Source: an uncultured Wohlfahrtiimonas sp. (GTDB lineage: Bacteria > Pseudomonadota > Gammaproteobacteria > Cardiobacteriales > Wohlfahrtiimonadaceae). Taken from it: DNA of 58,257 nt. Where the stretch lies: assembly GCA_947631095.1 (NCBI GenBank), contig CANRJX010000002.1, positions 1 to 58,257 of the forward strand. The letters run 5' to 3'. Shown piece after piece: positions 47,782 through 57,700 of this stretch; position 1 is the stretch's first letter; every line of letters begins with the position of its first letter. A program made the translations under genes and the position numbers. The notes under the pieces are model-generated. The model did no database searches and was not told where the DNA came from. It was given only the letters and a program-made list of their open reading frames with translations.

Positions 47782-47825
47782 TTTCACCTCAAGCAAAGGC
47801 GCTAATTATTCCTCAAGTGGCAGTG
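47781..47825 (+). repeat. 45-bp direct repeat, copy 2 (right of nuclease gene)
   Basis: Perfect match to 47048-47092. It starts on the last base of the nuclease stop codon. The left hairpin arm seen before copy 1 is missing here, so copy 2 cannot form the same stem. Confidence 0.95.
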
Positions 47826-47952
47826 GATAGAACATACAAAATTATAATAAGAATAATTCTAAATATTAATGTGATATAAATATTATTATTGATAAATCTG
47901 ATAATGACTTTAATAATCATTATTAAAACAATAATAATTAAGGAGCTGATCC

Positions 47953-48930
47953 ATGAATCTAGCGATTCTACCTGTCACAATGCAGGATATTCGTGATGCC
48001 CAAAAGGTATTAGCAGGGCGCATTTATAATACAAGCATTTTACGAAGCAACTATTTAAGCGAAATTTGTAAAGGCGATATTTATATCAAATTTGAGAATA
48101 TGCAACGCACAGGTTCATTTAAAATTCGTGGTGCATTTAATAAATTAAGTTCATTAACAGAGGAAGAAGCTAAATGCGGAGTTGTGGCTTGCTCGGCAGG
48201 TAATCATGCACAAGGCGTCGCATTATCCGGTACTATGCTTGGCATTAAAACAAAAATTGTTATGCCTGAAAGTGCGCCAAAATCAAAAATAGCCGCAACG
48301 ATAGGTTATGGTGCCGAAGTTGTTTTATATGGTGCTAACTTTAATGACACATTACTGAAAGCTCAGGAAATTGTTGAGGAAGAAGGAAGAGTATTTATTC
48401 CGCCTTATGACGACATTAAAGTGATCGCTGGGCAGGGCACAATCGGCATCGAAATATTAGAAGAAATTTGGGATGTAGATAACGTTATTGTGCCAATTGG
48501 TGGTGGTGGCTTGATCTCTGGCATTGCTGTGGCGCTTAAATCATTTAATCCAAATATTAATATCATCGGCGTGCAAGCGGATAATGTTCATGGCATGGCG
48601 GCATCTATTGCTGAAAAAAAATTGGTATCTCATAGAGTTTCAGCCACCGTTGCAGATGGTTGTGATGTTGCAACGCCAGGGAAAATTACCTATGACATCG
48701 TTAAAGACTTGGTGACTAAAGTTGTGACAGTGAGCGAAGAAGATATTATCGCAAGTATGATTGCATTGGTTCAACGCAATAAAATCATCAGTGAAGGTGC
48801 GGGTGCTTTATCCACCGCTGCATTATTGAGTGGAAAAATAACAGAATACATCGAAGGGCAAAAAACAGTGGTGATTTTATCGGGTGGAAATATAGATTTA
48901 TCAAGATTGGCAGAAATATTGAAAGTGTAA
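47953..48930 (+). CDS. tdcB: Threonine dehydratase, catabolic (TdcB-like)
   Basis: 325 residues, fold-type II PLP enzyme. K57 in [10 protein letters not shown] is the PLP lysine, with [12 protein letters not shown] and the phosphate loop [10 protein letters not shown]. There is no C-terminal ACT domain, so it is the short catabolic form and not feedback-inhibited IlvA. It deaminates threonine (or serine) to 2-oxobutyrate (or pyruvate). It lies between the nuclease gene and purD with an AAGGAG site before the ATG. The 171-bp upstream gap contains repeat copy 2 and TATAAT (47843-47848). Confidence 0.9.
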   Translation: MNLAILPVTMQDIRDAQKVLAGRIYNTSILRSNYLSEICKGDIYIKFENMQRTGSFKIRGAFNKLSSLTEEEAKCGVVACSAGNHAQGVALSGTMLGIKTKIVMPESAPKSKIAATIGYGAEVVLYGANFNDTLLKAQEIVEEEGRVFIPPYDDIKVIAGQGTIGIEILEEIWDVDNVIVPIGGGGLISGIAVALKSFNPNINIIGVQADNVHGMAASIAEKKLVSHRVSATVADGCDVATPGKITYDIVKDLVTKVVTVSEEDIIASMIALVQRNKIISEGAGALSTAALLSGKITEYIEGQKTVVILSGGNIDLSRLAEILKV

Positions 48931-49023
48931 TAATTCCAATGTTTCTCACTAATGAATGATATGATATGTATCGCTTTTTTTAAGCTATGATTTCGATATT
49001 TTATTGAGTGGAATAAACAAACG

Positions 49024-50286
49024 ATGAAAATTTTAATTATTGGTAAAGGTGGACGTGAACATACTTTGGCTTGGAAAGTTAAGCAAAGTGCAAAAGTGTC
49101 TGAAGTATTTGTAGCGCCAGGTAATGTTGGCATGAAAGATGTTGCGCATCTTGTGAATATTTCTGAAACGAATGCAGAAGAGTTAGCGAATTGGGCTGAA
49201 GCCAATGAAATTGATTTAGTCATCGTAGGTCCTGAGTCAAGTTTAGTGGCTGGTGTTGCTGATCATATGAGTGGCAAAGGCATTAAGGTTTGGGGACCAC
49301 ATCAAAAGGCTGCTCAAATCGAAGGCAGTAAAGATTTCGCTAAAATTATTATGAATAAATATGATGTGCCAACGGCTGCGCATCAAACGTTTACAGATTT
49401 AGCAGAAGCAATTGAGTACATTGAAAAAGTTGGTGTGCCGATTGTGATTAAAGCAGACGGTCTTGCTGCTGGTAAAGGCGTTGTCTTGCCGCAAACGATG
49501 GAAGAAGCTAAAGCAACCGTTGTAGATATGTTGGAAGATAATCGCTTTGGAGATGCAGGTGCACGCATCGTAATTGAAGAGTTTTTAGAAGGTGATGAAT
49601 ATTCTTTAATGTGTTTTGTGCATGGCAATAAAGTTGTACCAATGGTTATGGCGCAAGATCATAAGCGTGCTTATGACAATGATGAAGGCCCTAATACAGG
49701 TGGAATGGGCGCTTATGCACCATGTTTTAAAGCAAGCAGTGATGAAGTTGCAATTGCAGTTAAAACAATTATGCAGCCAGTTGCAGATGGTTTAGTAAAA
49801 GAAGGCAAACCATTTACAGGTTTCTTATATGGCGGTTTAATCTTAACGAAAGAAGGTTTTAAAACGATTGAATTTAACGCTCGTTTTGGTGATCCTGAAG
49901 CAGAAGTGATATTGCCTTTATTAGAGAGTGATTTAGTTGATGTGATTCTAACCATGTTAACTGAAGATAAATTGCCAGAAGTTCAATGGAAAGATGAATA
50001 TTGCGTGGGCGTTGTTTTAGCATCTGAAGGCTATCCACAAGATCCTAAATTGGGTTATCCATTAAAAAATGTTGAAGTTGATGGTGTGACTAATATGATC
50101 TTTAATGCTGGTGTTGCTGAAAAAGATGGTCAATTGGTTTCTAATGGCGGTCGTATTTTAGTGGCAACAGGTTCTGCGAAAACTTTCAAAGAAGCAAAAG
50201 ACAATGCTTATGCATTGATGGATAAATTATCAACTGAAGGTACATTCTTCCGTAAAGATATCGGGCATCGTTTTAAAGAGAAATAA
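49024..50286 (+). CDS. purD: Phosphoribosylamine-glycine ligase
   Basis: 420 residues of ATP-grasp GAR synthetase. N-terminal IIGKGGREHTLAWK, KADGLAAGKGVVLP and GPNTGGMGAYAP are diagnostic. It makes GAR from phosphoribosylamine and glycine, so completes the set with purE-H though separated by the nuclease gene and tdcB. It is preceded by its own 93-bp AT-rich gap and followed one base later by the aspartate dehydrogenase gene. Confidence 0.95.
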   Translation: MKILIIGKGGREHTLAWKVKQSAKVSEVFVAPGNVGMKDVAHLVNISETNAEELANWAEANEIDLVIVGPESSLVAGVADHMSGKGIKVWGPHQKAAQIEGSKDFAKIIMNKYDVPTAAHQTFTDLAEAIEYIEKVGVPIVIKADGLAAGKGVVLPQTMEEAKATVVDMLEDNRFGDAGARIVIEEFLEGDEYSLMCFVHGNKVVPMVMAQDHKRAYDNDEGPNTGGMGAYAPCFKASSDEVAIAVKTIMQPVADGLVKEGKPFTGFLYGGLILTKEGFKTIEFNARFGDPEAEVILPLLESDLVDVILTMLTEDKLPEVQWKDEYCVGVVLASEGYPQDPKLGYPLKNVEVDGVTNMIFNAGVAEKDGQLVSNGGRILVATGSAKTFKEAKDNAYALMDKLSTEGTFFRKDIGHRFKEK

Positions 50287-50287
50287 T

Positions 50288-51079
50288 ATGAAAAAGATCA
50301 TGGTAATCGGTTATGGCGCCATGGCAAAACACGTTATTGCAAATTTACCGAGTGATGTTTCACTCGGTTATTTGTTGGTAAAGCCAGAAAAGGTTATAGC
50401 TGTTCAAAAAGAAATTGGAGCTGATGTTAAAGTCATTGGTCATGTGGATGAATTGGATGCCAAGCCTGATATGGTAATCGAAATGGCTGGTCAATCTGGT
50501 TTAAAGCAGCATGCATTAGATGTTCTTGCTAAAGGCTTGGATTTAAGTGTGATTTCAATTGGAGCATTTTCAGATGCTGAGTTTGAAGCAAATGTTAAAA
50601 AAGTAGCTGAAGAAAATAATGGTAAAGTCTATATTTTATCTGGTGCAATTGTAGGTATTGATGGTTTAGCAGCAGCGAAAGAAGCTGGCTTAACACAAGT
50701 TATTTATCAAGGCATTAAATCGACTCAAAGTTGGAAAGGCACACCGGCTGAAAATTTAGTGGATTTAAATTCATTAACGGAAGCGACGGTATTCTTTTCA
50801 GGTACAGCAAGAGAAGCAGCTTCACTTTTTCCTGCCAATGCTAATGTTGCAGCAACAATAGCCTTAGCGGGGATTGGTATGGATAAAACACAGGTTGAGT
50901 TAATTGCTGACCCACATACATCTAAAAATCAGCACTTATTGAAGGCTCATGGGGCTTTTGGTGAAATGGAAGTAACAATTGCGGGAAAAACATTGGCAGA
51001 AAACTCTAAAACTTCAATGTTAGCAGCGCTAAGTGTGTTGCGTCATATCACTTCAAAAATGGATTCAATTATTATATAA
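50288..51079 (+). CDS. L-aspartate dehydrogenase
   Basis: 263 residues. N-terminal Rossmann motif VIGYGAMAK, NANVAATIALAGIGMDKTQV near residues 197-216, and DPHTSKNQHLL (candidate catalytic His) mark the aspartate dehydrogenase family (EC 1.4.1.21). It oxidises aspartate to iminoaspartate, which NadA can use for NAD synthesis or which hydrolyses to oxaloacetate. It sits one base after purD, so is co-translated with a purine gene. nadA and nadC are not in the window, so a role in aspartate catabolism is equally possible. Confidence 0.85.
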   Translation: MKKIMVIGYGAMAKHVIANLPSDVSLGYLLVKPEKVIAVQKEIGADVKVIGHVDELDAKPDMVIEMAGQSGLKQHALDVLAKGLDLSVISIGAFSDAEFEANVKKVAEENNGKVYILSGAIVGIDGLAAAKEAGLTQVIYQGIKSTQSWKGTPAENLVDLNSLTEATVFFSGTAREAASLFPANANVAATIALAGIGMDKTQVELIADPHTSKNQHLLKAHGAFGEMEVTIAGKTLAENSKTSMLAALSVLRHITSKMDSIII

Positions 51080-51085
51080 ATAAAA

Positions 51086-51110
51086 AAACCGCCATTTAGG
51101 CGGTTTCTTA
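51086..51110 (+). terminator. Terminator after aspartate dehydrogenase gene
   Basis: AAACCGCC (51086-51093) / GGCGGTTT (51099-51106) with a 5-nt loop, A-run before and T-rich sequence after. Lies between convergent units and may work both ways. Confidence 0.85.
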
Positions 51111-51126
51111 TTTCGATATAAGTTTA

Positions 51127-52644
51127 TTACTGTGTAGTTTGTGTATTACCTTTACAACTAAATGCGAAAGCACCAGTTAGTTCACCATCCCAGCCAGTCA
51201 AATCTTCTTCTAGAGATAATTTAGCTGCTTTTTGGCGTTTTGCTTGCCAAAAGAATAAGCCAATAATGATTAATGAAATGATGCTAGCACCAACATAGGC
51301 AATATCAGTGGCTAAACCAAAACCAATTGGTTGCTCAAGGATATAAGTAGTGGTTGCCATCAACATAAATGCACCTGGTAATAATGGGATCCAGAAGTTT
51401 TTACCACCAATGTATAGGTACATAGCGCCTACAAATAAGGCGATAACCGCTGTCGATTGGTTAGCCCAAGAAAAGTATCTCCATAAAATGTTAAAGTCGA
51501 TTTGTAATAACGCTGCAGAAATTGCAAACATAGGCAAAGCGATCCATAAACGTTTAGAAATACTTTTTTGCGAGATATTTAAATAGTCAGCAACGATCAT
51601 ACGTGCACTTCTAAATGCTGTGTCACCAGATGTAATAGGTAATACAATAACACCTAAGATTGCAAGAGTACCGCCGATGCCACCTAACATTGTTGTTGCA
51701 ACTTTACTTACAACTAATGCAGGACCACCTTCTTTGAGTACATTTGTTAAGCCTGCACCAAATGCAGCATTTGGCTCATAAAACATTGCCATTGCAGCTG
51801 CTGCCCAAATCATTGCAATGATGCCTTCTGCAATCATCATGCCGTAGAAAATTTTACGACCATGAAATTCATGCTGAGTCGTTCTTGAAATAATTGGTGA
51901 TTGCGTTGCATGGAAACCAGATAATGCACCACAAGAAATCGTCAAGAATAATAATGGGAATATTGCTAAGCCACCAGGATGCATATTATCAAGTGTGAGT
52001 TCAGGGATGTTCGCAGCTTCACCAGTTACGATTAAGCCAATTCCTATACCGATTGCACTAATGACTAATAAAACTCCAAAGAATGGATAAAAACGGCCGA
52101 TCACTTTATCAATCGGTAATAAAGTTGCAACAACATAGTATAAGAAAATTATTGAAACAATAATTGCTAAGCCTATTTTGCCGCCCATTAAGTCATACAA
52201 TAATTGGCCGGGTGCTGATACGAATACTGTACCTACCAGTACAAGTAATAATAATGCAAAGCCATTAACGATATGACGCATTGCACGGCCTAAGAATTTT
52301 TCTGCTAATTCTGGTAAATGTGCACCGCGATTACGAATTGAAATCATACCTGTTAAATAGTCATGGACACCACCAGCAAAAATACAACCGAGTACAATCC
52401 ATATGAATGCAGCCGGGCCATATAGGGCACCTAAGATAGGGCCGAAAATAGGTCCAACACCTGCAATATTTAGTAATTGAATTAATGAGTTTTTCGTTGT
52501 GCTCATTGGTACATAGTCAACACCATCACTACTTGTAAAAGCTGGTGTTGGTCTTTCTTTAGTGCCAAAAACCTTTTCTACATACTTACCGTAAGTAAAA
52601 TATCCAATAATTAATAATATTATTCCACCTATAAATGTATACAT
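51127..52644 (-). CDS. CstA-family carbon-starvation / peptide-pyruvate transporter
   Basis: 505 residues with about 13-15 hydrophobic segments. The CstA core is visible in IAGVGPIFGPILGALYGPAAF (in part GVGPIFGPILGALYGP), GGVHDYLTGM, the GFHATQSPIISRTTQ stretch and ITSGDTAFRSARM. The start is ATG 52644 with AGAGGAGAG before it; an upstream TTG at 52662 is rejected. It is shorter than E. coli CstA/BtsT (about 700), matching the compact members of the family. These proteins import pyruvate or peptides under starvation. Divergent from the cysteine-desulfidase-like gene. Confidence 0.9.
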   Translation of the reverse strand: MYTFIGGIILLIIGYFTYGKYVEKVFGTKERPTPAFTSSDGVDYVPMSTTKNSLIQLLNIAGVGPIFGPILGALYGPAAFIWIVLGCIFAGGVHDYLTGMISIRNRGAHLPELAEKFLGRAMRHIVNGFALLLLVLVGTVFVSAPGQLLYDLMGGKIGLAIIVSIIFLYYVVATLLPIDKVIGRFYPFFGVLLVISAIGIGIGLIVTGEAANIPELTLDNMHPGGLAIFPLLFLTISCGALSGFHATQSPIISRTTQHEFHGRKIFYGMMIAEGIIAMIWAAAAMAMFYEPNAAFGAGLTNVLKEGGPALVVSKVATTMLGGIGGTLAILGVIVLPITSGDTAFRSARMIVADYLNISQKSISKRLWIALPMFAISAALLQIDFNILWRYFSWANQSTAVIALFVGAMYLYIGGKNFWIPLLPGAFMLMATTTYILEQPIGFGLATDIAYVGASIISLIIIGLFFWQAKRQKAAKLSLEEDLTGWDGELTGAFAFSCKGNTQTTQ

Positions 52645-52838
52645 ACTCTCTCCTCTGACCAATATTTATGTTTTCACTATCTATATAGATATTGTTTGAA
52701 TAGATATAGCTCGAATAAATGATTTTGTATAGTGTTTGAGCTAAAAAAAAGTAGTTTTTTTGTAGCTGGATATTTTGGCTTTTATTTTAGCCACAAATAT
52801 CATGTATGATAGACAGGCTAATTCAAAGGATGGTGACT

Positions 52839-54137
52839 ATGAAACAAAATAATTGGAATCATTATATCGCTGCATTAAAAGCTGAAGTAAAGCCTGCCTT
52901 AGGATGCACAGAACCAATTTCATTAGCCTTGGCTGTTGCGAAAGCTAGGTCAATCGTTGGTGATGAAGAAATTGTGAAAATCACAGCCAAAGTCTCTCCA
53001 AATTTGATGAAAAATGGCATGGGCGTTACTGTGCCAGGGACGGGAATGAAGGGGTTAGCAATTGCAGCTGCTGCTGGTGCTGTATGTGGTGATCATGAAG
53101 CAGGGCTTGAAGTACTAAGACATATCAATAATGAGTATGTTGAACAGGCAAAAGCATTATTGAATAACAATGTTGTTTCAGTTTCCATCGCAGATACCAA
53201 GAAAGTTTTATATAGTGAGGCAAAAGTCGAAACAGCAAATAATGTGGTCATTGTTAGTATTGCAGATTCACACACTAAAATAGTTCGCATTGAAAAAAAT
53301 GGTGAAATTTTATTTGAAGAAGCATTAAGTGATGGAAATGGGCATCAAAAAAGCTATGATCTCTCAGATGCATCTGTGGCTGATATTTATGATTTTTGTA
53401 CCCATGCGCCAATAGAACAAATTGCTTTTATGAAAGAAGCGGAAACCATGAACAATGATCTTTCTATTGAAGGTCTTAATAATGATTATGGTTTGCATAT
53501 TGGTAAAACAATGATGAAACAGTTGGATCGCGGATTTTTATCTAAAGATTTGATGACGGATATTATGATTCGTACAAGTGCTGGCTCTGATGCTCGAATG
53601 GGTGGAGCAACGTTACCCGCTATGAGTAATTCTGGTTCAGGTAATCAAGGAATATCGGCAACAATGCCTGTTGTTGTCGTGGCAGATTTTCTAAAATCTT
53701 CAGAAGAAGATCGAATAAGAGCACAAACGTTGTCTCATTTAATAGCCATTTATATTCATAATACATTTCCATCATTATCAGCATTATGTGCAACATCAAC
53801 TGCTGCAATGGGTGCAGCAGCTGGTATGGCTTGGCTTTTGGGGGATAAAAAGCTAGAAACTATTAATAGTGCCATTTGTAGTATGATTGGTGATGTTTCT
53901 GGGATTATTTGTGATGGTGCCGCCAATAGTTGCGCTATGAAAGTATCTTCTACTGCTAACTCAGCATTTAAAGCGGTGATCATGGCTTTAGATGATGTAC
54001 GAGTAACGGGGCAAGAAGGTTTGGTATCGCAAACAGTTGAGGAGAGCATTAGAAATCTTGGTAGTTTAGTAACAGAAGGTATGACGCATACTGACCAGCA
54101 AATTATTAAAATAATGATTAATAAATCTAACTGTTAA
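52839..54137 (+). CDS. cyuA: UPF0597 / L-cysteine desulfidase family protein (CyuA/YhaM-like)
   Basis: 432 residues, similar to E. coli YhaM/CyuA (436). The start is ATG 52839, chosen because AAAGGA (52825-52830) is well placed; upstream in-frame codons from 52806 have no support. Features are PALGCTEPISLALAVAKA at the N-terminus, a glycine/alanine-rich middle (GSGNQGISATMPVV) and CSMIGDVSGIICDGAANSCAMK, whose cysteines probably bind a [4Fe-4S] cluster. It degrades cysteine to pyruvate, ammonia and sulfide. E. coli pairs it with the CyuP permease; here the divergent neighbour is a CstA-type transporter. Confidence 0.85.
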   Translation: MKQNNWNHYIAALKAEVKPALGCTEPISLALAVAKARSIVGDEEIVKITAKVSPNLMKNGMGVTVPGTGMKGLAIAAAAGAVCGDHEAGLEVLRHINNEYVEQAKALLNNNVVSVSIADTKKVLYSEAKVETANNVVIVSIADSHTKIVRIEKNGEILFEEALSDGNGHQKSYDLSDASVADIYDFCTHAPIEQIAFMKEAETMNNDLSIEGLNNDYGLHIGKTMMKQLDRGFLSKDLMTDIMIRTSAGSDARMGGATLPAMSNSGSGNQGISATMPVVVVADFLKSSEEDRIRAQTLSHLIAIYIHNTFPSLSALCATSTAAMGAAAGMAWLLGDKKLETINSAICSMIGDVSGIICDGAANSCAMKVSSTANSAFKAVIMALDDVRVTGQEGLVSQTVEESIRNLGSLVTEGMTHTDQQIIKIMINKSNC

Positions 54138-54162
54138 TTAATTTACGATTGTAAAAATATTG

Positions 54163-54200
54163 AAAGCAGCCATCTGATAAAGGTGGGCTGCTTTTAATTT
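54163..54200 (+). terminator. Terminator after the desulfidase-like gene
   Basis: AAAGCAGCC / GGCTGCTTT stem with a partly paired 14-nt inner region, followed by TTAATTTTTT. Confidence 0.8.
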
Positions 54201-54426
54201 TTTGTCAATTTCAAAATATTATTCAGAGATAAAAAATATATTTTCTGTATTAATTTTATCATCAGCGCATTTATTTTTATTTTTATACTATATTTCATAA
54301 GAATATTAAAAAAACAAATGAAAAATATTAGTTTCATGTGTTATGTTTATTATTGAAAATAAATAGTAAGAAATGTAATTATTGTTTTTTTATATTCGTT
54401 AAACTTTAATAACAGAGGTGAAAATT

Positions 54427-54609
54427 ATGAAATATAATTTAACTCTCGTAGAATTACTGGTGATTTTGGTATTTATTGCAATTTTATCCATGGTTATTTT
54501 TCCAGCGGAACATAAAGAACAAGTTCATTCTAGAGACGAAAAAGTAATTGTGCATCAGCCACAAACAGAAATGGCCAATAAGACGGAAGCATCAGATCAA
54601 AAAATATAA
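54427..54609 (+). CDS. Prepilin-like microprotein
   Basis: 60 residues starting MKYNLTLVELLVILVFIAIL. The TLVELL plus hydrophobic helix copies the N-terminus of type IV prepilins and pseudopilins, including Glu at the fifth mature position. The residue expected to be Gly before the cleavage site is Asn or Leu here, and there is no globular pilin domain, only a 36-residue polar tail. The start at 54427 follows AGAGGTG. No other pilus genes are near. It could be a degenerate pseudopilin remnant or a small single-span membrane protein. Confidence 0.55.
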   Translation: MKYNLTLVELLVILVFIAILSMVIFPAEHKEQVHSRDEKVIVHQPQTEMANKTEASDQKI

Positions 54610-54709
54610 TATTAAAGATCTTTATGCATAAATTATAGGATGATTGCTGCTTGCAATCATCCTTCTGAGACTTGATAATACTTTCTTTTTTAATTATTGG
54701 CAGCCCACT

Positions 54710-57700
54710 GTGTATCTAAGTAAAGTTAAGCTCTCTGGTTTTAAATCATTTGTAGATCATACGGTTTTTGAATTGACAGATCGATTGAATGGTATCGTTG
54801 GCCCCAATGGTTGTGGTAAATCGAATATTATCGATGCGATTCGTTGGGTCATGGGCGAATCATCGGCCAAGCAGTTGCGCGGTGAGTCAATGACCGACGT
54901 TATCTTCAGCGGTGCAACGAGCCGTAAAGCATCCAGTTTTGCCAGCATAGAATTGGTTTTTGATAATACGGATGGTCGCATTGGTGGGCAGTGGTCGACA
55001 TTTACAGAAATTAGCATTAAAAGAATTTTAGAAAGATCTGGGCAAAGTACATACTTTCTGAATGGTGCAAAATGTCGTCGTAAGGACATTACTGACATAT
55101 TTTTAGGAACAGGTCTCGGCTCACGATCGTACGCAATTATTGAGCAAGGAATGATTTCTCGCATTGTGGAATCAAAGCCAGATGATTTACGCCTAGTATT
55201 TGAAGAAGCCGCAGGTGTTTCTAAATATAAGGAACAAAAGCGTGAAACTGAAACACGTATTGAACACACGCGCCAAAACTTGTTGCGTTTATTAGATGTG
55301 CGTGAAGAGCTCACAAAACAATTAGAGCATTTAGAAAAACAAGCAAAGAAAGCAGAAGAGTATCAAATACTCAAAAAAGAAGAACGTTTGTTGCAATATC
55401 TTTCATTAAAACAAAAGCGTACAGAGCTTGAACAAGGTCAAGCAGAATTGCAGCATAGAATTGAAGCATTGCAAAAAGAATTTCATGATTCTGTTACTTT
55501 TTATAATGATTTAGTCATTAAACTGAATGAGCATAAGGTTGCATTTTCGGAAAAAACAACATTATTAACTGCTAAAACTGAGTTATATCATGCAAAACAG
55601 CGTGAGATTTTAACGTTACAGCATAAAGTTGAGTCTATTCAAACTTTGCAAAAAAGAGCGACCGAAGATCATAATGAATTACAAATTCAGCTGCAAAAAA
55701 TTGATGATGAATTGGTTAAGTGTGAGCTTGCACTTGAAAATCTTGAGTCTGAAAAAGCCGAGAGAGATGAATCATTGTTGGTTTTAAATGAATCATTATT
55801 TGAGATTGAAGAAACATTAACTTTATTAAATGAAACCTTCGATCAGTTCATTTCTCAGTCAAAAACAGTGAATGAAGAGATTAGTTTATTAGAGCGTAAA
55901 GCAGATGTTGCGAAAAATAGTATTACGCATTTTGAAAATAAACAAATTAATGATGAGAATACGATTACTAAGTTAGAAAATGAATTGGCGATTTTGCTAG
56001 AAAATGACACTTTTTATCAAAAAGAAGTGGTTTTGTCTGAACACTTAGATGAAAAAAATATTGTTTTTGCAGAGTTGCAAGAAAAGTTATTAACGGCTAA
56101 AGAACAGCAAAGTGAATTAAATGGTCAAAAGATTTTGATTGAAAATTCTATTCACCAAAGCATTCGCAAACAGTCGGAATATGAAGGGCGATTAAGTGCT
56201 TTGACATTGCTACAAAATGCATTGTTATCGCAAGAACAAGAGATTGAGCCTTTTTATGAAGCGCTTTCTATAGATCCTAAGTGGCAAAAAGCTACAGAAG
56301 TTGTACTTTCTAAATTCTTAACTTTATCGGTTCGCGAAAATACGAATGGTTATGTGTTAGCCAATACAAAATTTGAGTTTACGCCCAAACACCTCGGTTA
56401 TTTTATCCGCACAGATTATCAACTAGGGAGTTTGTTGTCTCATGTCTATATTGCTGAATCTTTGCAGGAGATTGAGCAAAATAGAGGTTCTTTGCAAATA
56501 CATGAGTGTTTTGTATTGCCTAATGGTGACTTGTATGGCTTAGATTGGTTTATTAGTAATGATCGACAAGAAATTCAAGGTGTATTAGAACGAGCTGAAG
56601 AAATGGGGCAGTTGGAAATTCAACTAGAAGCATTAAATGTCTCGCTTTCTACATATGAGCTAGAAAAAAACAATATTGTTGAAAAGCTAGAAAAATTATC
56701 GATCGAATTGGGTGATATTGAAAAAGCATTCGATCAACTCAAGATGGAAATTAGCTCAACAGAAAAAGAGTTAGCGATTGTTAAAAAAGAACGATCACAC
56801 ATTACTGAAAATAAAGCTCGAATTGAAAAAGCCTTGGAAGCTTTAAAAGAAGCGCATCAAGAAGGGCAGCTTAAAATAGAAGAAAGTAGAATTGAGTTAG
56901 AAAGTACGCTTTTGATGCTAGATGATAAAAAAATTAATCAATCATCTTTGGTCGATAATTTAGCAGAGTATGAAGAGCGCAAAAAACAGAAGCATTCTGA
57001 ACAACAAATGTTGGCGCAAAAAGTTAATGAAGAAGTGCGATTGCTGGATGCTGTGAAGTTTAAAGTTAAAGAAATCGAAACCAATCTTGCACGATTAAAA
57101 GTCGAGAAATCGCAATCTTTGGTGAAGTTAACAGAGAAGAAAGAAATTTTAGACAATAGTGATGATGCTGTAATTCTTGAAGAAGAACTCATGTTTCATA
57201 ATGAAGTTTTATTAGAATTAGAAGAGGTAAAGTTAGAGCTTTCAACTGCTGTTGAAGAGATTCAAACTGTATTAACTCAAGAAGAAAAACTGAAAGAGAG
57301 TCAAGAAAAACACATTGAAAGCCAAAAAGAGATGATCCAGTCCTTAATGCTTCGCAATGCTGAGTTTAAAGCACATGAAGAGCATACTGTTAAAAACTGG
57401 GAAGCTTTATTAGATGCTTTAAGTGAAGAGGAACTGCAAGCATTATCTCAAGAGATGCTGGAGATTGATGAAGAAAATATAGAAGAGCTCTTGAAATCTA
57501 TTCAAGGTAAATTGAGTAAAATTGGCGCTGTTAACTTAATTGCAATTGAAGAGTGCAAGGTTTTGAGCGAGCGTAAAACATATTTAGATGAACAGGATTT
57601 AGATTTAAACAAAGCATTATTTGAGTTAGAAGCCGCAATTCAAAGAATAGATCAAGAAACTCGAGATCGTTTTATGGAAACATTCAATGCGGTTAATGCT

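Noticed and set aside
47048-47825. Insertion sequence or integron cassette
   Set aside because: No transposase or integrase, no terminal inverted repeats at both ends, and the repeats are far longer than usual target-site duplications.
54757-55314. 185-residue minus-strand open frame inside smc
   Set aside because: Shadow of the conserved SMC ATPase coding region on the other strand; no start signals or family match.
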